Positions 37,771 through 50,448 are shown, numbered from the stretch's first letter. The stretch is 64,000 nucleotides of DNA from Kappaphycus alvarezii (GCA_002205965.3 NADL03000758.1:1054001-1118000), one strand, 5' to 3'. Numbers and translations: made by a program. The notes: generated from the sequence alone by a model not told the origin.

Positions 37771-38881
37771 TCATTTTAGTTGAAATGCCGGGTGGTCTTC
37801 TAAGGTAGGCGAATTGTACTTGAAGAACTGGGATACAGTTTGCGGGTACACACAGTTCCGTATGATAGTCAGTAGCATCACTGATAGATACAAAGATCCA
37901 ACAAGAGACTCCCCTATGCTCATCTTTCATTTATAGTCCACACTAGTCCAAAATAGCTTGATCTCTTTGAATAAATATCCAACAGTTATAAAATACTAGA
38001 AATCGCCTTGTGACAGCACGACACTCCTCTTTTAATTTTAACCTTGAAATTGGACCTCCACTTCTTCCCTTTCGTTGTACCCGGAGTATATTTACATCAC
38101 GCACTGCTTTCCTTTCTGACAAAGAACCTTGGGCATCGCTTCTACTAATCCACTTTGCATGTAGAGAATCCAGTCAAGACGGCTACTCTCCTTGGGACCG
38201 TACGCGTGTATTATAAGACATTCCGATTCTGTGACTGCTTGATATTTGAGCGCATGCTTTGGCTTGTGACATTTAAATGGCCTGTTCTGTGCTTCTTGGT
38301 CACCAAGTCTAGCCATTCCGGTGATAGAACCATCTATAGTACTAACACAGTTTTCCAATGCACCGCTTTCTTCATGCACAGCCCCAACGTAGGTAACGGC
38401 TTTCTCCTGCATCAAAAAGGGTGAAATGTCCGAGATACGACGTCCCGTTATTGAGCTGCGACGCGTATCTATCGAACTTAATTTCTATAAAATTCCCGCT
38501 GGCTGGACTGCTCAGGCAAAGTAGTATGGTGCATCTCACGGCAAGTAGGTCAGAGCTGTACCTGTTGCGAATTGTAAAGAACCACGCTGCCGGACAGTTG
38601 AACGCGTCTACCATACGATGTACGTCGACCTTTGTGGAGGCGGAACAGAAAGAGCGAAGGCGCATCGGTAAAACAGTTAAAGTTGAATTCCAACTGCGTC
38701 GTAGATATAGCACGCGTAAAAATCGTGTAGCTATTATGCTTGGACACGTTCGACTTGAAGCGCCTGCTGGCAAGTGACCTCGCACAGCGGCTGTGTACCA
38801 GAATGGACATCGCTTTCCCCATTTTCCTCTGCGTGCAAGTGCATTTGCTTTGCAGTGGTCTCTCTGGCGACTAAGATACAT
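37771..38881 (-). mobile_element. PIF/Harbinger transposase A (DDE), frameshifted
   Basis: Reading right to left in changing frames: KVDVHRMVDAFNCP and IRNRYSSDLLAVRCTILLCL (N-terminal helical part, 38640-38510); GAVHEESGALENCVSTIDGS, the first catalytic Asp; GDQEAQNRPFKCHKPKHALK with YQAVTESECLIIHAYGPKE (38400-38190), a typical DDE_Tnp_4 block; LDWILYMQSGLVEAMPKVL; an aromatic EIKLFWTSVDYK segment (near 37950); and the C-terminus LTIIRNCVYPQTVSQFF, ending at the stop at 37771. Length (about 370 codons) fits a complete Harbinger transposase. At least five frame changes are needed. A truncated relative of its 5' half lies at 50705-51180. Confidence 0.8.
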
Positions 38882-38965
38882 CTTGTGCTTGCTACGGTGT
38901 CAGGGAGTAGAAAGAGCACTAGCAATCCTTTCGAGCTCTCGAATTGTAGAGCCATTTAATTCTAT

Positions 38966-38994
38966 TACTCATATTTCAATTATGAAATTATGAG
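38966..38994. repeat. Short hairpin at the edge of Harbinger A
   Basis: ACTCATATTTCA and TGAAATTATGAGT are complementary apart from one bulge, with a 4-base loop. It lies where homology with the 50.7-51.2 kb copy ends, so it may mark an element boundary. Confidence 0.6.
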
Positions 38995-39030
38995 TGAAAG
39001 TACGCAAGTATTTTTCAGTTTACATTTCAA

Positions 39031-39175
39031 AAATCCATCTCAGAACTGCGCTAGGCCGTTATTTGTCAGTTCTATTTCTAAAATGTCTGTGCGTAACACA
39101 AAAAAAATTAGTTCACCCGAGAACGGATTGGCATTTCAAAGAGCAATACAGAAAAGAGAGACGCGTATTTTTGAA
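39031..39175 (+). repeat. Dispersed repeat, partner at 60405-60555
   Basis: The two stretches share CTCAGAACTGCGCTAGGCCG, then TTCTATTTCT and AAATGTCTGTGCGTAA, in the same order with moderate divergence. Position next to Harbinger A suggests a subterminal part of that transposon family. Confidence 0.8.
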
Positions 39176-40240
39176 TGGCATGGGCCCTCTTAAAAGGCGC
39201 AATGAGGAGCATGCTACGCTTTTCAGAGTTGGCCGCAACCTGTGTGCTCTGCACTGAATAAATTGCACAGCCGCGCCGACGAGCTGGTCTCGTCCGGCAG
39301 CAGAAAGCCTCATGTGCACATTTATATTCCGGCTCGTGCCTCGCCCACCACTGCGTGTTACTTGGTAGAATCTCCTGGCCCTTTCGCACTTGGGAAGCCC
39401 TCTCTTTTTTTCTGGATCTTGCGGCTTGCGCACGCCAATGCGACGTAGTGGATAATCTTTCTAGCTGGTGTCCGGTGACGAACCCGCTGGTCCAAAGACT
39501 AAGTGGCGGCTCTAAGATCTCTACTGAAGTTTAGTATGGGCTCTTGCCTTTTGTTTAGGTTGCTGGATGTTTATTTACTTGGTAAAAAGCCCAATGAAGC
39601 TCATAAATTACCAAGCCTACGCGCTACGTTTGAACTCAATCCTGTGTGGTCACTCTTTTCGCAATAGCTGGTGTTGTTCAACTATTTGGCTTTTACTTTA
39701 CTTTCAATACCAATATCTTATTACAATGTGCAGCATAGCACACGAACAGAGTCTTGCGCACTCAATAAGTGAAAATTGCTGATGATTATTGCGTAACAGC
39801 TTATGTAATTTATCTGACGTAAGGACCTATTTTGAAAGCATCTATGAAGTTCGGCCTCGAACAATACGGTTCAGTGCTGGTTATCTTTGCGCAAAATGTA
39901 TGCGTGTTGAGATCGACTTGCGTGTAGTGCTTCGCTCGAAATTTTATTACAGGCTGTTGGGGTCCTCTTCACTTTGGGTGATCAGGCGGGTTCAAAACCA
40001 CTGTGGAAGTTTTATTCTTTATCTTTTAACCGAGGATTCGGTTGGTTTTGTGAACACTACGGTCTATCTAGTAGGTTCGAGATATTCTCGCGAGTTTAGA
40101 TCGGCGTGGTGCGGGGTTAACTGCTTCATTGCGAAGATCCGTTCTTTCGATCGATCGCCTAGCTCTCATGGTTGGGCTAGCGTCACTTTTAAGTTTATAC
40201 ATTGAAGAAGAAGAAGTGGAAGAAGTAAATTTGGTTTATT
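39176..40240 (+). other. Spacer upstream of copia element 2
   Basis: The first part (39180-39260) resembles 44850-44935 (AAAAGGCGCAATGAGGAGCA versus a related sequence). The rest contains a 138-codon plus frame (39789-40205) without recognisable domains. It could be LTR or leader of the downstream copia element; I could not align a matching 3' LTR. Confidence 0.35.
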
Positions 40241-43200
40241 GGCTCGCTGATTCCTCTCCCGCCAAAGAAGGTTGAGTAAATAATTTTCTCCTCTGCACTA
40301 TGTCGGGATTAGAAGTGCGACTACAGGGCAAGCTTCCAAGGCTCAAAAGTTCGAACGGACTATATCCTATGACGCTATCGTCTGCAGGCTTATTTTCGCT
40401 GCGAAGACCTTTTCCTCAACGGGTTAGGTCCTCATCCCAGAGGATTTGATCCGAATAATCGATCTCACAGGTCTTGGTTCGAGTCATCCTTTAGGGAATA
40501 AAGCACAATTAATTTATTTATCGGTGACTCCGCTCTCACTATCGTTTGCACTTTTCGTTGAAGATGGTGAAAAACCTGCGAAGAAAACTTGAGGATGAAC
40601 TCCAGCGCGTGTACACTGCCTCGAGCACACAAGCTTTGCAAAACATCCGAAATAGCCTAGACACACTAATTTATGAACAAACTTTGACGAAGAAAATTCG
40701 GAGAAGGAGAAAATATCCAAGCTGATTCGAGGCCTTCCCAGTTCTTTCGCTCCTTTGGCCATGATGTAAAACTTAACAGATGCGGTTTTTGGTCAAATTG
40801 TTAGCGCCGTTGAAGCTGAAGTGTTACGTCGAAATAATCCCAATAACCCACAGAATCCGTCCTCCACATCTCCTTCCTCACAATTAAAGGCAATCATGGC
40901 TAACAAGATTGGACGAAAACGACGTAATCGCCGGGAAAAAATGACGTCAAATCGAGATCGCGACGAAACCAATTGCTACTACTGCGGTAGCCGCGTTCAT
41001 TACGCTCGCGACTGCTACAAACGAAAGGGATGATTCGGAAAAGCCGCAGAACAGTTCCCGAAATAATCCTGGATGGAACCTCAAAAATCGTTCTCGTAGT
41101 AACAAGCCTTCTCAAAATGGTCAGCAACATAACCGAGAAGGGCGACAGCAATCGAACTGGAATTTTCGATTTCCACCAGGGGAAAATGGAAATGGTAACT
41201 ACGAATCCAACCCCAAGTCGCTTATGGTGCAAAGGCTAGATGATTTACCCCTGTCACCTGAATATAATTGCATCATGGCCACACATTTCAAAAGCAATAT
41301 TGCTCTTCTATCGCAGTATAAAGTTAATTCTGCTTATATCGACTCGGGTGCAACTCATCATTTTTTCCGGTCGCGGAAATCATTAATCCGCTAAGAGCGA
41401 ATCGAGATTGAAACGGTTCAAGCAGCATCGGGTACGGCTCGACTTGTTGGAATGGTTCATGTGTGGATCCCTCTCAATAACGGAACAATTATGCAAGCAT
41501 GCCATGCCCCTGATTTCTAATCAAATATTCTCCCGGTTCTTGTTTTCAGTGTCCACTTTATGGTGGTCTTCAGGTCAACCATTCGCCCCTACAGTGGCTG
41601 CTTTATTATGGACCCCAAGGATAACTCACATGCCATATAGGAACAAGAGATCCGTAATTTTCTGTTCGTTATGGACCTCTCTGGCAACGAAAGTGACAAG
41701 TTGGCCTTAGTCCTGGACGCTGAGTTCACGCGACAAGAACTCGCACTAGAGTATCATGGCAAAACTGGTCCCCTACACGCAGATCAGTATCAAGCTCGCG
41801 AAAACGAGCAACTCGTTCCCTTACATCCAGCGCAACATTCTTAACTCCCTGACATGTATCCCTTGTCTCACTGGGAAAATGAAACGCAACCATTTGAATG
41901 CAAGGTCACGGTCGGTTTCGACGACTTGTCCTCTAGAACTTATACACATCGCGATCTCCGGGAAAATCACGCCTTCTCTCTCCTGTTTCATATACGTGCT
42001 AGTCATGTTAGAAGAATTCACTTCCAAAGCCACAGTTTTCTTCCCTAAACAGTAGAGTGATGTGACTATGAACTTGGTATGGTACAAGAGACGATTGGAG
42101 CTTGAGCTTAACAATGTTTAATACCTGAAAAATGTTGGCCATGACGGAGCAGGGAAACATAAGAGTAAGAACTAGAGACGTTCTGTTTTGCCACCGATGT
42201 TCACTTGGAACACTCTCTGGCATACGCATCAGAAAGTAATGGTGCAGCTGGGAGACTTATTCAGGAAAACAGGACACAGATCCGTGCTCTTCTGTTCGCA
42301 AGAAAACTTCCTACGTCCTTCTGATGGGAAGTTATGAACCATGCGAACAGACTACACAACAGTGCTCCGTTTTAAAGATTAAGGGACAGATCCCCATCCT
42401 TGAGTGGAAGCTATCATCTCTAATTGACTTCTCGCAAATTCCTTCGTTTGGAAAACTGGGCTACTCTTTCGTGTACAGATCCAAAACAGTTTCAAACAAG
42501 AACTTCTTAACTCGATAAGTGTTTGCACAACTTGTCGGCATGCAAAGTCACACAACGCTCATGCGATCATATGTTCCTGAGAAGTACTCAGTCATAACTT
42601 TCCGAAATCTGAACTTCAAGCGTATTATATCCTGTCGACTTTCGAGTATCTCAACACTCATTGGAGGCATAAGTAGGTAGCAGCAAGTAGAAAAGGCTTC
42701 AGCAACACAAGGCATTGAAGGGGAGGACTACAACTTAGAGGAAAACCTTGCCAAAGCTTTCACTACCATCATACATAACTTCCCAATGGTCTGGGTGGGT
42801 CTCGAAGAAAAGTTTTTACGATCCTTCCTTTGTCAGCAGCTTCAAAGATGGAAGCACAGATTCTGACTGGTGCGAGGCAATGGACCGGAAATGAACGCGT
42901 TTATTAACCGTAAAACTTGGTAATTTGTTCCACGCGAACCGAGAATGAAGCTTGTGCCCTACACTTGGGTCTTTAGGTAAGAGATGTTCGGCGGAATAGG
43001 TAAGTTCTTGAAGAAAGTACTCTGCTGTCTACGGGAGACAAACAGGAGCCCCTAATCGACTGTGACCCTCTCAACACTTATGCACCAGTGGCATGCCATG
43101 AAGCCCTACGTATTCTTCTCTCATTCGCTGCTGCGCACGATCTGTTCTTGGAAGGAGCAGACATTTCAAATGAATATCTTTATGGAAAACTAGACTTCCC

Positions 43201-44335
43201 CATCATCATGGAACAACCAAAAACTCACCTGGTATTCCTCAAAAGCCTGGTCACATTTGCAAACTCCTTAACTCACTGTATGGAGTAGTGCAGGTTGGAA
43301 TTATATGGGCCTCTCTTTTATCTGATACGCTGTTATCATGGAAGTTTGTCACTTCTCCCATCGACACACGGGTATTTATGTATAGATCTAAGGAGAGCTT
43401 CATTATCATCGCATTTATCGTGGACGACTGTGCATTTGTGTCTAACATTTACAACTACTCAACTCTTTCAAAGATAAATTGGCTGGACCGTTCCAAATTA
43501 AGCTCTACGGAGAACTGAAGTCCTTTTAGGAAGGATTATACAAAGATCACCTGCAAGAACCAAGGTCTTGTAGTACAGATACGCCGTGCAAATTCTGAAG
43601 AAGTTCTCAATTCATGGATCCAATACAGCCGGGCTATCGCTTCCTGCCTAAGCTAACTTAACTCCCACGAAAGACTCGGAGACTCCACTTTCTCCCTGCG
43701 ATCATGCTAAGTACAGGTCTGGAATCAGAGTATTGCTCTACATAACCATGTCAACAAGACCGTCTTATTTTACCCAATCTCCGCGCTGTCAAAGCACCTC
43801 CATAATCTTAGAGATCGGCACCTATCTCTACTTAAGCGATGATTAAGATACTTAGCTGGTACGCTGCAACTTGGTTTACATTTTCATTTAGGTCTTTTCA
43901 TCTCCCCGATGTCTCTTCGTGTGTACGCTGACCCTGATTGGGGGATTTGTAGTCACGCGAAAGTCTACGACTGGGTACTATATCGTCGTCAACGACACAC
44001 CAATCGAGACAAACAGTCACAGAACTTTCGTCTGCAGAAGCTGAGTATATTCGCTGTCGACTTGTTCCAAAAGACGTGATTTGGATTCGCAAGTTGTTTG
44101 CAAAATGCGCACACCAGCGGCCTTTAAGCGAAATCTCTGGTTTCAGCCTACAACCATCATGGTGGATAGCTCGGCTACTCTTTCATTAACCACGAACCCT
44201 GAGGTATCTGCTCGGAACAAGCACATTCACTTGAAAATGCATCATGCGCAAGACCTGTACGGGGAAAGGATTGTGAACATCCAATACATCCCTCTGAGTT
44301 TACAGGTTGTTCAAAATTGACAAAGTGTGCGTGTC
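40241..44335 (+). mobile_element. Ty1/copia element 2 (gag-PR-INT-RT-RNase H), frameshifted
   Basis: Gag remnants include LEDELQRVYTASS (near 40590) and LIRGLPSSFAPLAMM (near 40730), then a CCHC knuckle CYYCGSRVHYARDCYKRKG (40975-41033). Protease is YIDSGATHHF (41335-41364), with the D-S/T-G motif intact. Integrase shows CLTGKMKRNHL, CPLELIHIAISGK and FIYVLVMLEEF (41850-42030). RT shows EALRILLSFAAAHDLFLEGA, YLYGKLDFPIIMEQP (43100-43220) and IAFIVDDCAFVSN (near 43410), where the catalytic DD pair is kept. RNase H ends with VDSSATLSL, RNKHIHLKMHHAQD and YIPLSLQV (44160-44310). Domain order is complete. Stops and shifts are frequent, so it is not expressible as given. LTRs not resolved. Confidence 0.88.
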
Positions 44336-44974
44336 TCACTGATGTGAAAAAGATGATCAGCCAATGAATTTGGATTCATTCTAAATCCATCGATTTGTTG
44401 GCAGCCAACTACACTAATTTTCTTACAATTTTTTTTGTTTATCGTTGAATATATTGAGTATTCATGCCTTTATTTGTTTGTCTGAATTAATGAATTTTGT
44501 ACTGCACAACACAATACTTCTCTGTTTTCGAAGAGTCTCTGCTTGATTTTTCCCACAGGGTTTTTTGAAGCATATGAATGGATTTAGGAGTTTACCGGTG
44601 TGTTTGCTTTCTGTTTTAAGTCTGTCTCTCAATTATGGCTGTTTATTTGTTTTTGTCCCGACCAAGTGATATGAGCTCTAAGTTTGATGCCCCACGCCTG
44701 ATCTTAGTTGAAAGAATCCAAGTTGAGAAGAAATGTGTTTTTAAGGAACACATATAAAAGTTTTTCTATGTTATTGGTGTTAGAGGATGAAGCCTACATA
44801 GTTTCGAAGTTGCCAAGTCCGGCATTACGCCTTGAGGGATGGTTTAAATGGAGTGGGACTTCTTACAAGGCGCAAAAGGAGCATACTACACGTTGCAGCG
44901 TTGGCTGCAACTTTTGTGCGCTGTGACAGCGTCAATCAACCATTCAGCCACGAAATCGATTCAAGGCCTCTTTG

Positions 44975-45060
44975 GATAGGGGGAAGGTTTGGCTGTTTTA
45001 CTCTTGGAAGATATATCCGGTCTATTCTATGATTTTCCAGACAACCGCAATCGAACCAAA
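44975..45060 (+). repeat. Dispersed repeat copy (partner at 10068-10152, inverted)
   Basis: Shares GTTTTACTCTTGGAAGATAT and ATTTTCCAGACAACC with the reverse complement of 10068-10152, about 35 kb away. Confidence 0.7.
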
Positions 45061-45722
45061 AAATAGCTAAAGTATTTCCCGTAATTTTCTTTCACTGGAC
45101 TATAGGTGCTATAGGATTTAAGTCGACTTCGCCGACCAATTTGTCGTACAATTTCCTCCCAGTCATCTTGCGCGGAATTGGGGCTTCATTTACAGTAATT
45201 GGAATGTTGTTTAAGCCGGAAGAGTGACCGCAGAGTGACAACCAAGTCATTTGGTCGCTCACTCTTACGACTTAATGCACTATCCAATTGAAAATAAAAC
45301 ATGGAGGTTCTTATCAGAGGAAAAAAGGGATTCTTGAGTGTTGTACTTTTGGAAGATATATTCGGTAAGCGTATCAGATAACTATCCAGTGTTGATTTGC
45401 AGTCTTAGAGGTTCGGAAGTCATGAGAAAACTATGAAGGTGGCTTCCTCGACATCGAAAATTTGCTCAATCCGTAACCAACCCATCGTTAGTTGTCCTGC
45501 CGTGAAACCGGCCTCTCTTTCTCGTAAAATGACAATAAGAATGCCATACTGGTGTACCCGTTCAAAGAATATACTTTCGTCATTAAGGACCACACGCTTC
45601 CACTGTCGTCAACTCTTTTTTGCATGGTATTCAGCAAAACAAGATCTGTTTTGTTAGTGATGCAGTGTGAGGGCTAGAGAAAGCTTCATTTGCTTACACT
45701 GACACAACCACTTCTTACGCTA

Positions 45723-45797
45723 AGTACCTGCCTCACAGGTTATGGGCAGCAGATAATCACAGGTTATGGGCAGCAGATAACCTGTGAGGCAGGTACT
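45723..45797. repeat. Perfect 21-bp inverted repeat with 33-base loop
   Basis: The left arm 45723-45743 (AGTACCTGCCTCACAGGTTAT) is the exact reverse complement of 45777-45797. The loop repeats part of the arm directly (ACAGGTTATGGGCAGCAGAT occurs twice). It could form a strong hairpin, and may be a foldback remnant or a replication-slippage product. Confidence 0.92.
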
Positions 45798-46008
45798 CTA
45801 ACAACTTCATCTGTATTAGATCGGTACTGTGTTTTCCCTTTACTTTTTTGTGTTGCATGTCTATGGCGGACTTTTATTCCATTCCTGTGGCAGGACATTC
45901 TGTCTTGGTTGCTTCGTTGATTTCAAAAGTAATTGGCGTTTTCTTGAGTTCCTCTTGGTTGCTCCTTCAGTCCGGGGTGAAAATGGTGGATCACTTTTGC
46001 CGATATTG

Positions 46009-47899
46009 TTATCTGTCGGCCGTATCTTGTACTCTTGAGAGCGGGCGCGTTGGTGGAGGGCGTGCTTGCTGTTTGGGTTGCGTCATTTGAGCTTCAGTTG
46101 AGGTGGTTTGTTCGATGCGAATGCTGGCACGGTGTCGTCTGGTCTTGAGTTTGCCGAGTGCTTTGATGAGTTCATCGGCTGTGTAGAGGTACATTGGACA
46201 TAGTGGACTTAGGTTTTGCATTTGTTGACGTTGTCTTGCAGGTGGTGGTGTGCTATGTCTATGAGTTTCCTGCGTTTGGTTCTGACCGTATTATTCGCGA
46301 CTTGGATTGTGGTGACTATGTCAATGAGTAGTACTGAGGCTAGTGATGGATGTATGCCGCGTCTGCTAGAAGTCACTGTATTCATATTGATTGTTGTGTG
46401 GTTTGGGGCCAGCTAAGTACTCGGCCTCGCACGTTGATTTTGCACTTGTGCGTTGCTTGGAGCTGGTCCATGCTACGGGTGAACCGTAACCTGCGGATAT
46501 TATGCCCGTTCGTGATCTCCGGTCGCGATTGTTCGGGAAGTCTGCGTCACAGGCCGATGTGAGGGGGTTGGCACGGGGGTGGCTGGTGAACTATGTGCCA
46601 TAGCTAATGCCGAAGTCTGCTGTCATTTTGAGATTTTGGAGTAGCCATTCGAGAAGTTGCTGATGTCTTTGTGTCGGCTGGTGCATTTGTTCGGGCATTT
46701 TGTTCACCGCAAACATGATATAGGGTCTTGTGCTGTCAGTGAAGTAACGTGAGTCTCCAAATATGGTCTGATATTGCCTGACTTCTTGTGAGCTCAGTTT
46801 GGCGGCTGTCAGTGCTTCGTTCCAGTTTGTGTTTTCCGGGACTGGTGTGTGACGGGAGTTAGCCTCTGTTAGACTGGATTTGTGGAGGAGGGTGCGCACT
46901 ACATACGGTTGGGAGATGTGTTATGTGACTTTAGGTCTGGAGTTGATATGCCATTTGAGGTATGTGGGGGTGTCCGAGGTTTTGAATGGTGTATATGAGC
47001 TGCATTGTGGTGAATAGGCCGTTGATGAGTTGCTTATACCGATCCAAAGCATCCTGGTAAGTGATGCTTTGGATTGTTATACGGGAACAGCTTGGAACTC
47101 AGTAACAGCCTTTCGAAGATACTCAATCTTATGAGCTTCCGAACGGAAATCAGGAGGGCTTTGCGGAAGAAGTTCGTTAATATAATCTACAATTTTGGTC
47201 AGCCCGACCGAAAGATCAGAGATATAGTTTCACTCATGGAACTGCGCAGTCGTAGAGTTTCGAGGGATCCTTTCACTTGGAGTTGACGGGCTTCGCTGAC
47301 ATACCAGCTAGCATGAAGCGTATAATTTCGCCGTAGGATATAAATTCATGGTATTTGTCGAAGAAAAACTTGCGAGCCGGGCCATCGAAAGTGTGAATTA
47401 CAAAATTGGCCTTCTGAGAAGTGGACAGTCCGTAATGAAGAGCTGCGACATTGCACATCTTCAAATTTTCGTTGATGCCCTGTGACAAATCTCCCGAGGA
47501 GCGCATTTTTTTGGACATTTGCTGAATGTAATTTGTCTTGCGGAAGTCATCAAGATGGCCAGCGTCTCGGGAGCGAGGATCATTAAGATCAGTCGTAGGT
47601 TGAAACGGGCGAGCAACATCATCGGCGTAGTTAGGCAAGGACACAGATAGGACTGGCTTTAAACAGAGTGGTAAATTGGGACGACAAATCCCTTGCGGCA
47701 CAGGGTTGGTTAAATTCGGATTAACCAACTCGGGAGGGGTTGATCCGCTGTCGAATCTGTTTGGACTCACATTACCGGAACGAGTATCACCGGTCAGGGC
47801 GGACGCCTCGGCGATGCAACGGAATGAACTGGTCAACTTTTCCATACTTCTCTGATGGTGCCGTCCCAGTGAGGGGAAAGAGGGCAGCACCATCGACAA
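46009..47899 (-). mobile_element. Gag plus copia RT/RNase H remnant, minus strand
   Basis: From 47899 a 208-codon frame encodes a gag-like protein (HLDDFRKTNYIQQMSKKMRS, ANFVIHTFDGPARKFFFDKY). It continues after shifts through SLETLRLRSSMSE, KIVDYINELLPQ and AHKIEYLRKAVTEFQA to about 47050. The frame 46899-46591 then holds STRPYIMFAVNKMPEQMHQP and HQQLLEWLLQNLK, the end of a copia RT. LIDIAHHHLQDNVNKCKT and DELIKALGKLKTRRHR (46260-46130) are the RNase H end. The integrase and most of RT are missing, so this is an internally deleted copy or two adjoining fragments. The Harbinger B element starts 10 bases upstream of its first ATG. Confidence 0.7.
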
Positions 47900-47908
47900 T
47901 ATGTACTA

Positions 47909-47939
47909 GGTGCACCCGAACATAACCAAATCGCCAAAT
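47909..47939 (+). repeat. Left terminal inverted repeat of Harbinger B
   Basis: Pairs with 50513-50541 on the opposite strand; the inner CCAAATCGCCAAAT is exact, the outer part imperfect. Confidence 0.75.
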
Positions 47940-48124
47940 ATTCTCGATTTGATGTCGGTCCTAAAATTCCCATGAGCGCTATTTCGCTATCCCATCACTT
48001 TAATTTCGTGCCTTAAAATGATACCACAAAAAGCAGTAAACAATTCCTTTACACTTCGTCTCCACCTCCTCACGCCAACTCACAACGCTCGCTCCTCACC
48101 CCTGCTATCCCAACATCATCCACG

Positions 48125-49104
48125 ATGGATCGTTCTCACCCTCCTTCCCGCCCCTCCTCCAACCCTTTCCATCAACCGCCACTCCCGTACCTCCTGCCCT
48201 CAACTGTTGCGGCGTCCGCTCCTCCTACGCCATCCCCCGATTGAAAAAAAGGATTCCAATCCGAATGCCGTATTTGATACTACTGCTTCTGAGACAATTT
48301 TTGTTGGTTTCGCCCCCGTCCCTCCTGTTTCGTCGAGCTGAGTCTCCGAACTTCCGCACTGTTTCTCGTCTGCTCCCGCACCTATGCGACTGGAAACGAA
48401 AAAGTGAAGAAGGGTAAGAAAGCGCCAAATAAGGCGAAAACTATTACGGCGGGAGCTCTCAACTATTCACAAGTCGATGTGGAAGCTATGTTGGGCTTTG
48501 TCGAGGAAGTTGAATCCCTTGGAGCCAATCATTGGGCAATAGTTGCGGCCAAGTTTCAAAAACGGGCAGCTGAGAATAGTCGTCCCCTTTGAGACCGACA
48601 CTCTCTGAATATAAATTCGACAAACTGGCAAATACTATAAGAGAAACAGGGGATCCTTCTTGTCCCGCTCCTGTACGCCATGCAAATCACATTGCACGCA
48701 ATGTACAGAACAAATGCGCTGCTGGCGTTTTGGGCAAAGGCGACGAGGAAGGGGAAGGAAAAACGGAGAAAAAGGCTTAAGCAGCCTGGCCGAGGGAAAA
48801 AGATGGGAAACAGAAGGTTCGGAACGGGTTGGAGCAAGGAAAGAAAAGAAAGCTCAGATCTAATGGTAGGTCTACATCGTCTAAAAGGTCCAATAGCGTA
48901 TAAGTTGATACTGTTTCCAGTGTTGGCAACATGTTCGAGCATATGGGTGCTATTGCACGCGCAATGACGGTGGCACATGTCTCTTTGTTGAGTAAAGAAG
49001 ACATAAAACGCGTAGTGAAGGAGGCAGTGGAGGAAATTCTTGGTCCAACGAACGATTTATTGATGAATATGAGCAAATTGATTGAGGGATTATCGAAGAG
49101 GTAA
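48125..49104 (+). CDS. Harbinger B Myb/SANT-like DNA-binding protein, frameshifted
   Basis: Second protein of Harbinger elements, thought to bind the ends and help the transposase. An ATG at 48125 opens a Pro/Ser-rich N-terminus (MDRSHPPSRPSSNPFHQPPL). A slip in an A-run near 48250 leads to EKKDSNPNAVFDTTASETIF. The SANT-like part follows in another frame: NYSQVDVEAMLGFVEEVESL and GANHWAIVAAKFQKRAAEN. After another shift at about 48590 come YKFDKLANTIRETGDPSCPA and VQNKCAAGVLGKGDEEGEGK, then a tail with KRVVKEAVEEILGPTNDL ending at TAA 49102-49104. It ends 20 bases from the convergent transposase stop. At least three shifts. Confidence 0.75.
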
Positions 49105-49124
49105 GGGTATGTACACCACGCATT

Positions 49125-50337
49125 CTAAATATATTGTCTATTAGAATACATCGTAGTTATCTGATTTAAACCCACTTTTCTGGTTCTAAAGTTGAAGAGA
49201 TGACAACAAATTGTCAACAACCGTAGACGTTTCTCTACATCAGCTGGTACCGGTACCTTCAGTCTCGCAAAAGAAACCGTCAATGCGCGCACGCTTCCAC
49301 TCAGCGCTTTTTCTTTCGATAGGCATTACTCTTTGTAACAGTATATCAATCGTAGCAAGAGCTGCAGGCTCCGGTATTTCAGAAGATTCATTTGATTTTC
49401 ATCCGCGAATACTCTTCCCGTTCGCAGTTTTTGTATTATTAACAAAGAAATTATCCCCAAGAATCTCCATTCCAGGCGGCTTGCATTCATCGGAGAGCTT
49501 GTCAAAGAACAATCCGGAAACTGTAGCAAGTTTTGTATCATGCCAACTTCCTGGATAGTTCACGGCGGCGCGTATTAACACATCAAAGAAGTTAAAGACG
49601 AACAAATTCGTGACCTCAAAACCTTGATTAAACCCTTCAAAATAAGCGTTTTGCAAGTTTTTGTCAATGTAATCCGCATAGGGCATACTCCCACCATCTG
49701 TAACCCTAAAAACACCCTTTAAGTATTGCCCATTAACTCTTTTTTGTTCCAATAGCGACGCAGACTGCTTCATTTCTCCAATTGTGTGCTATCTTATCTC
49801 GAATGGGGTCGTTTGCTTCTCACAAACACTCGCTTTGGCACTTCCAGTCCGTAATCCAAGCACTCCAATCTTTATATCCGTAACCCCCAAAAAAACCATA
49901 CAAAGGCTTAACAACGTTTCTTTGCTCTTAAGTTACCACAAAGTCATTGCAAGGAGATCAACGGAGCGAAGAGTGGGTTTTTATTCTCTTGTTTTAGGCC
50001 TGTTCCTGAATGGACTGCCAAAACTGTACATCTTTCGCTTGTGTTCAAATAGTTGGAGCATTATGTCTACAGCAAGAATTTTAGCGAAACTTGTGGAGAC
50101 GAGAAAGTCTTAATCTACACCACATGAGAGTATTTGATTCCATGGAGTGGATCGGTGCGTTCTAACAGGACGAAGTAGCGCAGCTCTTCTGTATTTGGCA
50201 GGCTGGAATGATCTCTTCTTTGTAGTTCTGCGCGACTTCATCTTGCGTACAGTATGAAGAGCAACAATAGGAGTAGTCATTGAGGCTATATAAGCTGTTA
50301 GTGCAGTTCTAAAGCCTCTCTTTGTTGTTGACGCCAT
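49125..50337 (-). CDS. Harbinger B DDE transposase, frameshifted
   Basis: Catalyses cut-and-paste transposition of the element. From ATG 50337 a basic N-terminus (MASTTKRGFRTALTAYIASM) leads through KPTLRSVDLLAMTLWYLKSK and LLSLCMVFG (about 49990-49890). The catalytic block is GVFRVTDGGSMPYADYIDKN with LQNAYFEGF (first Asp, 49720-49650), VNYPGSWHDTKLATVSGLFF, and EILGDNFFVNNT (second Asp, near 49450). MPIERKSAEW holds the third acidic residue (near 49300). VPVPADVEKRLRLLTICCHL leads to the stop at 49125-49127. The DDE triad is visible, and length (about 400 codons) fits. Three or more frame changes are needed. Confidence 0.82.
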
Positions 50338-50448
50338 GTCTTAGCGTAGCGCTTGTTAATACGTTTTGCCTTATTCCCCTCCTCGGATATGACCCATATC
50401 AAGTGGCGGGCGTTTGAAGATCCGAATCGACCTCTGAAGGGTCGAACC

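Larger units (their letters stand above)
44336..46008. other. Spacer with dispersed repeat fragments and a hairpin
   Basis: No gene recognised. 44850-44935 resembles 39180-39260. 44975-45060 is the inverted partner of 10068-10152, with a shorter related piece at 45335-45365. Short frames at 45433-45657 and 45690-45920 have no motif. Confidence 0.45.

Noticed and set aside
40448..40475. Second tRNA-like GGTTCGAGTC
   Set aside because: No cloverleaf can be built around it; it lies in the copia gag region.
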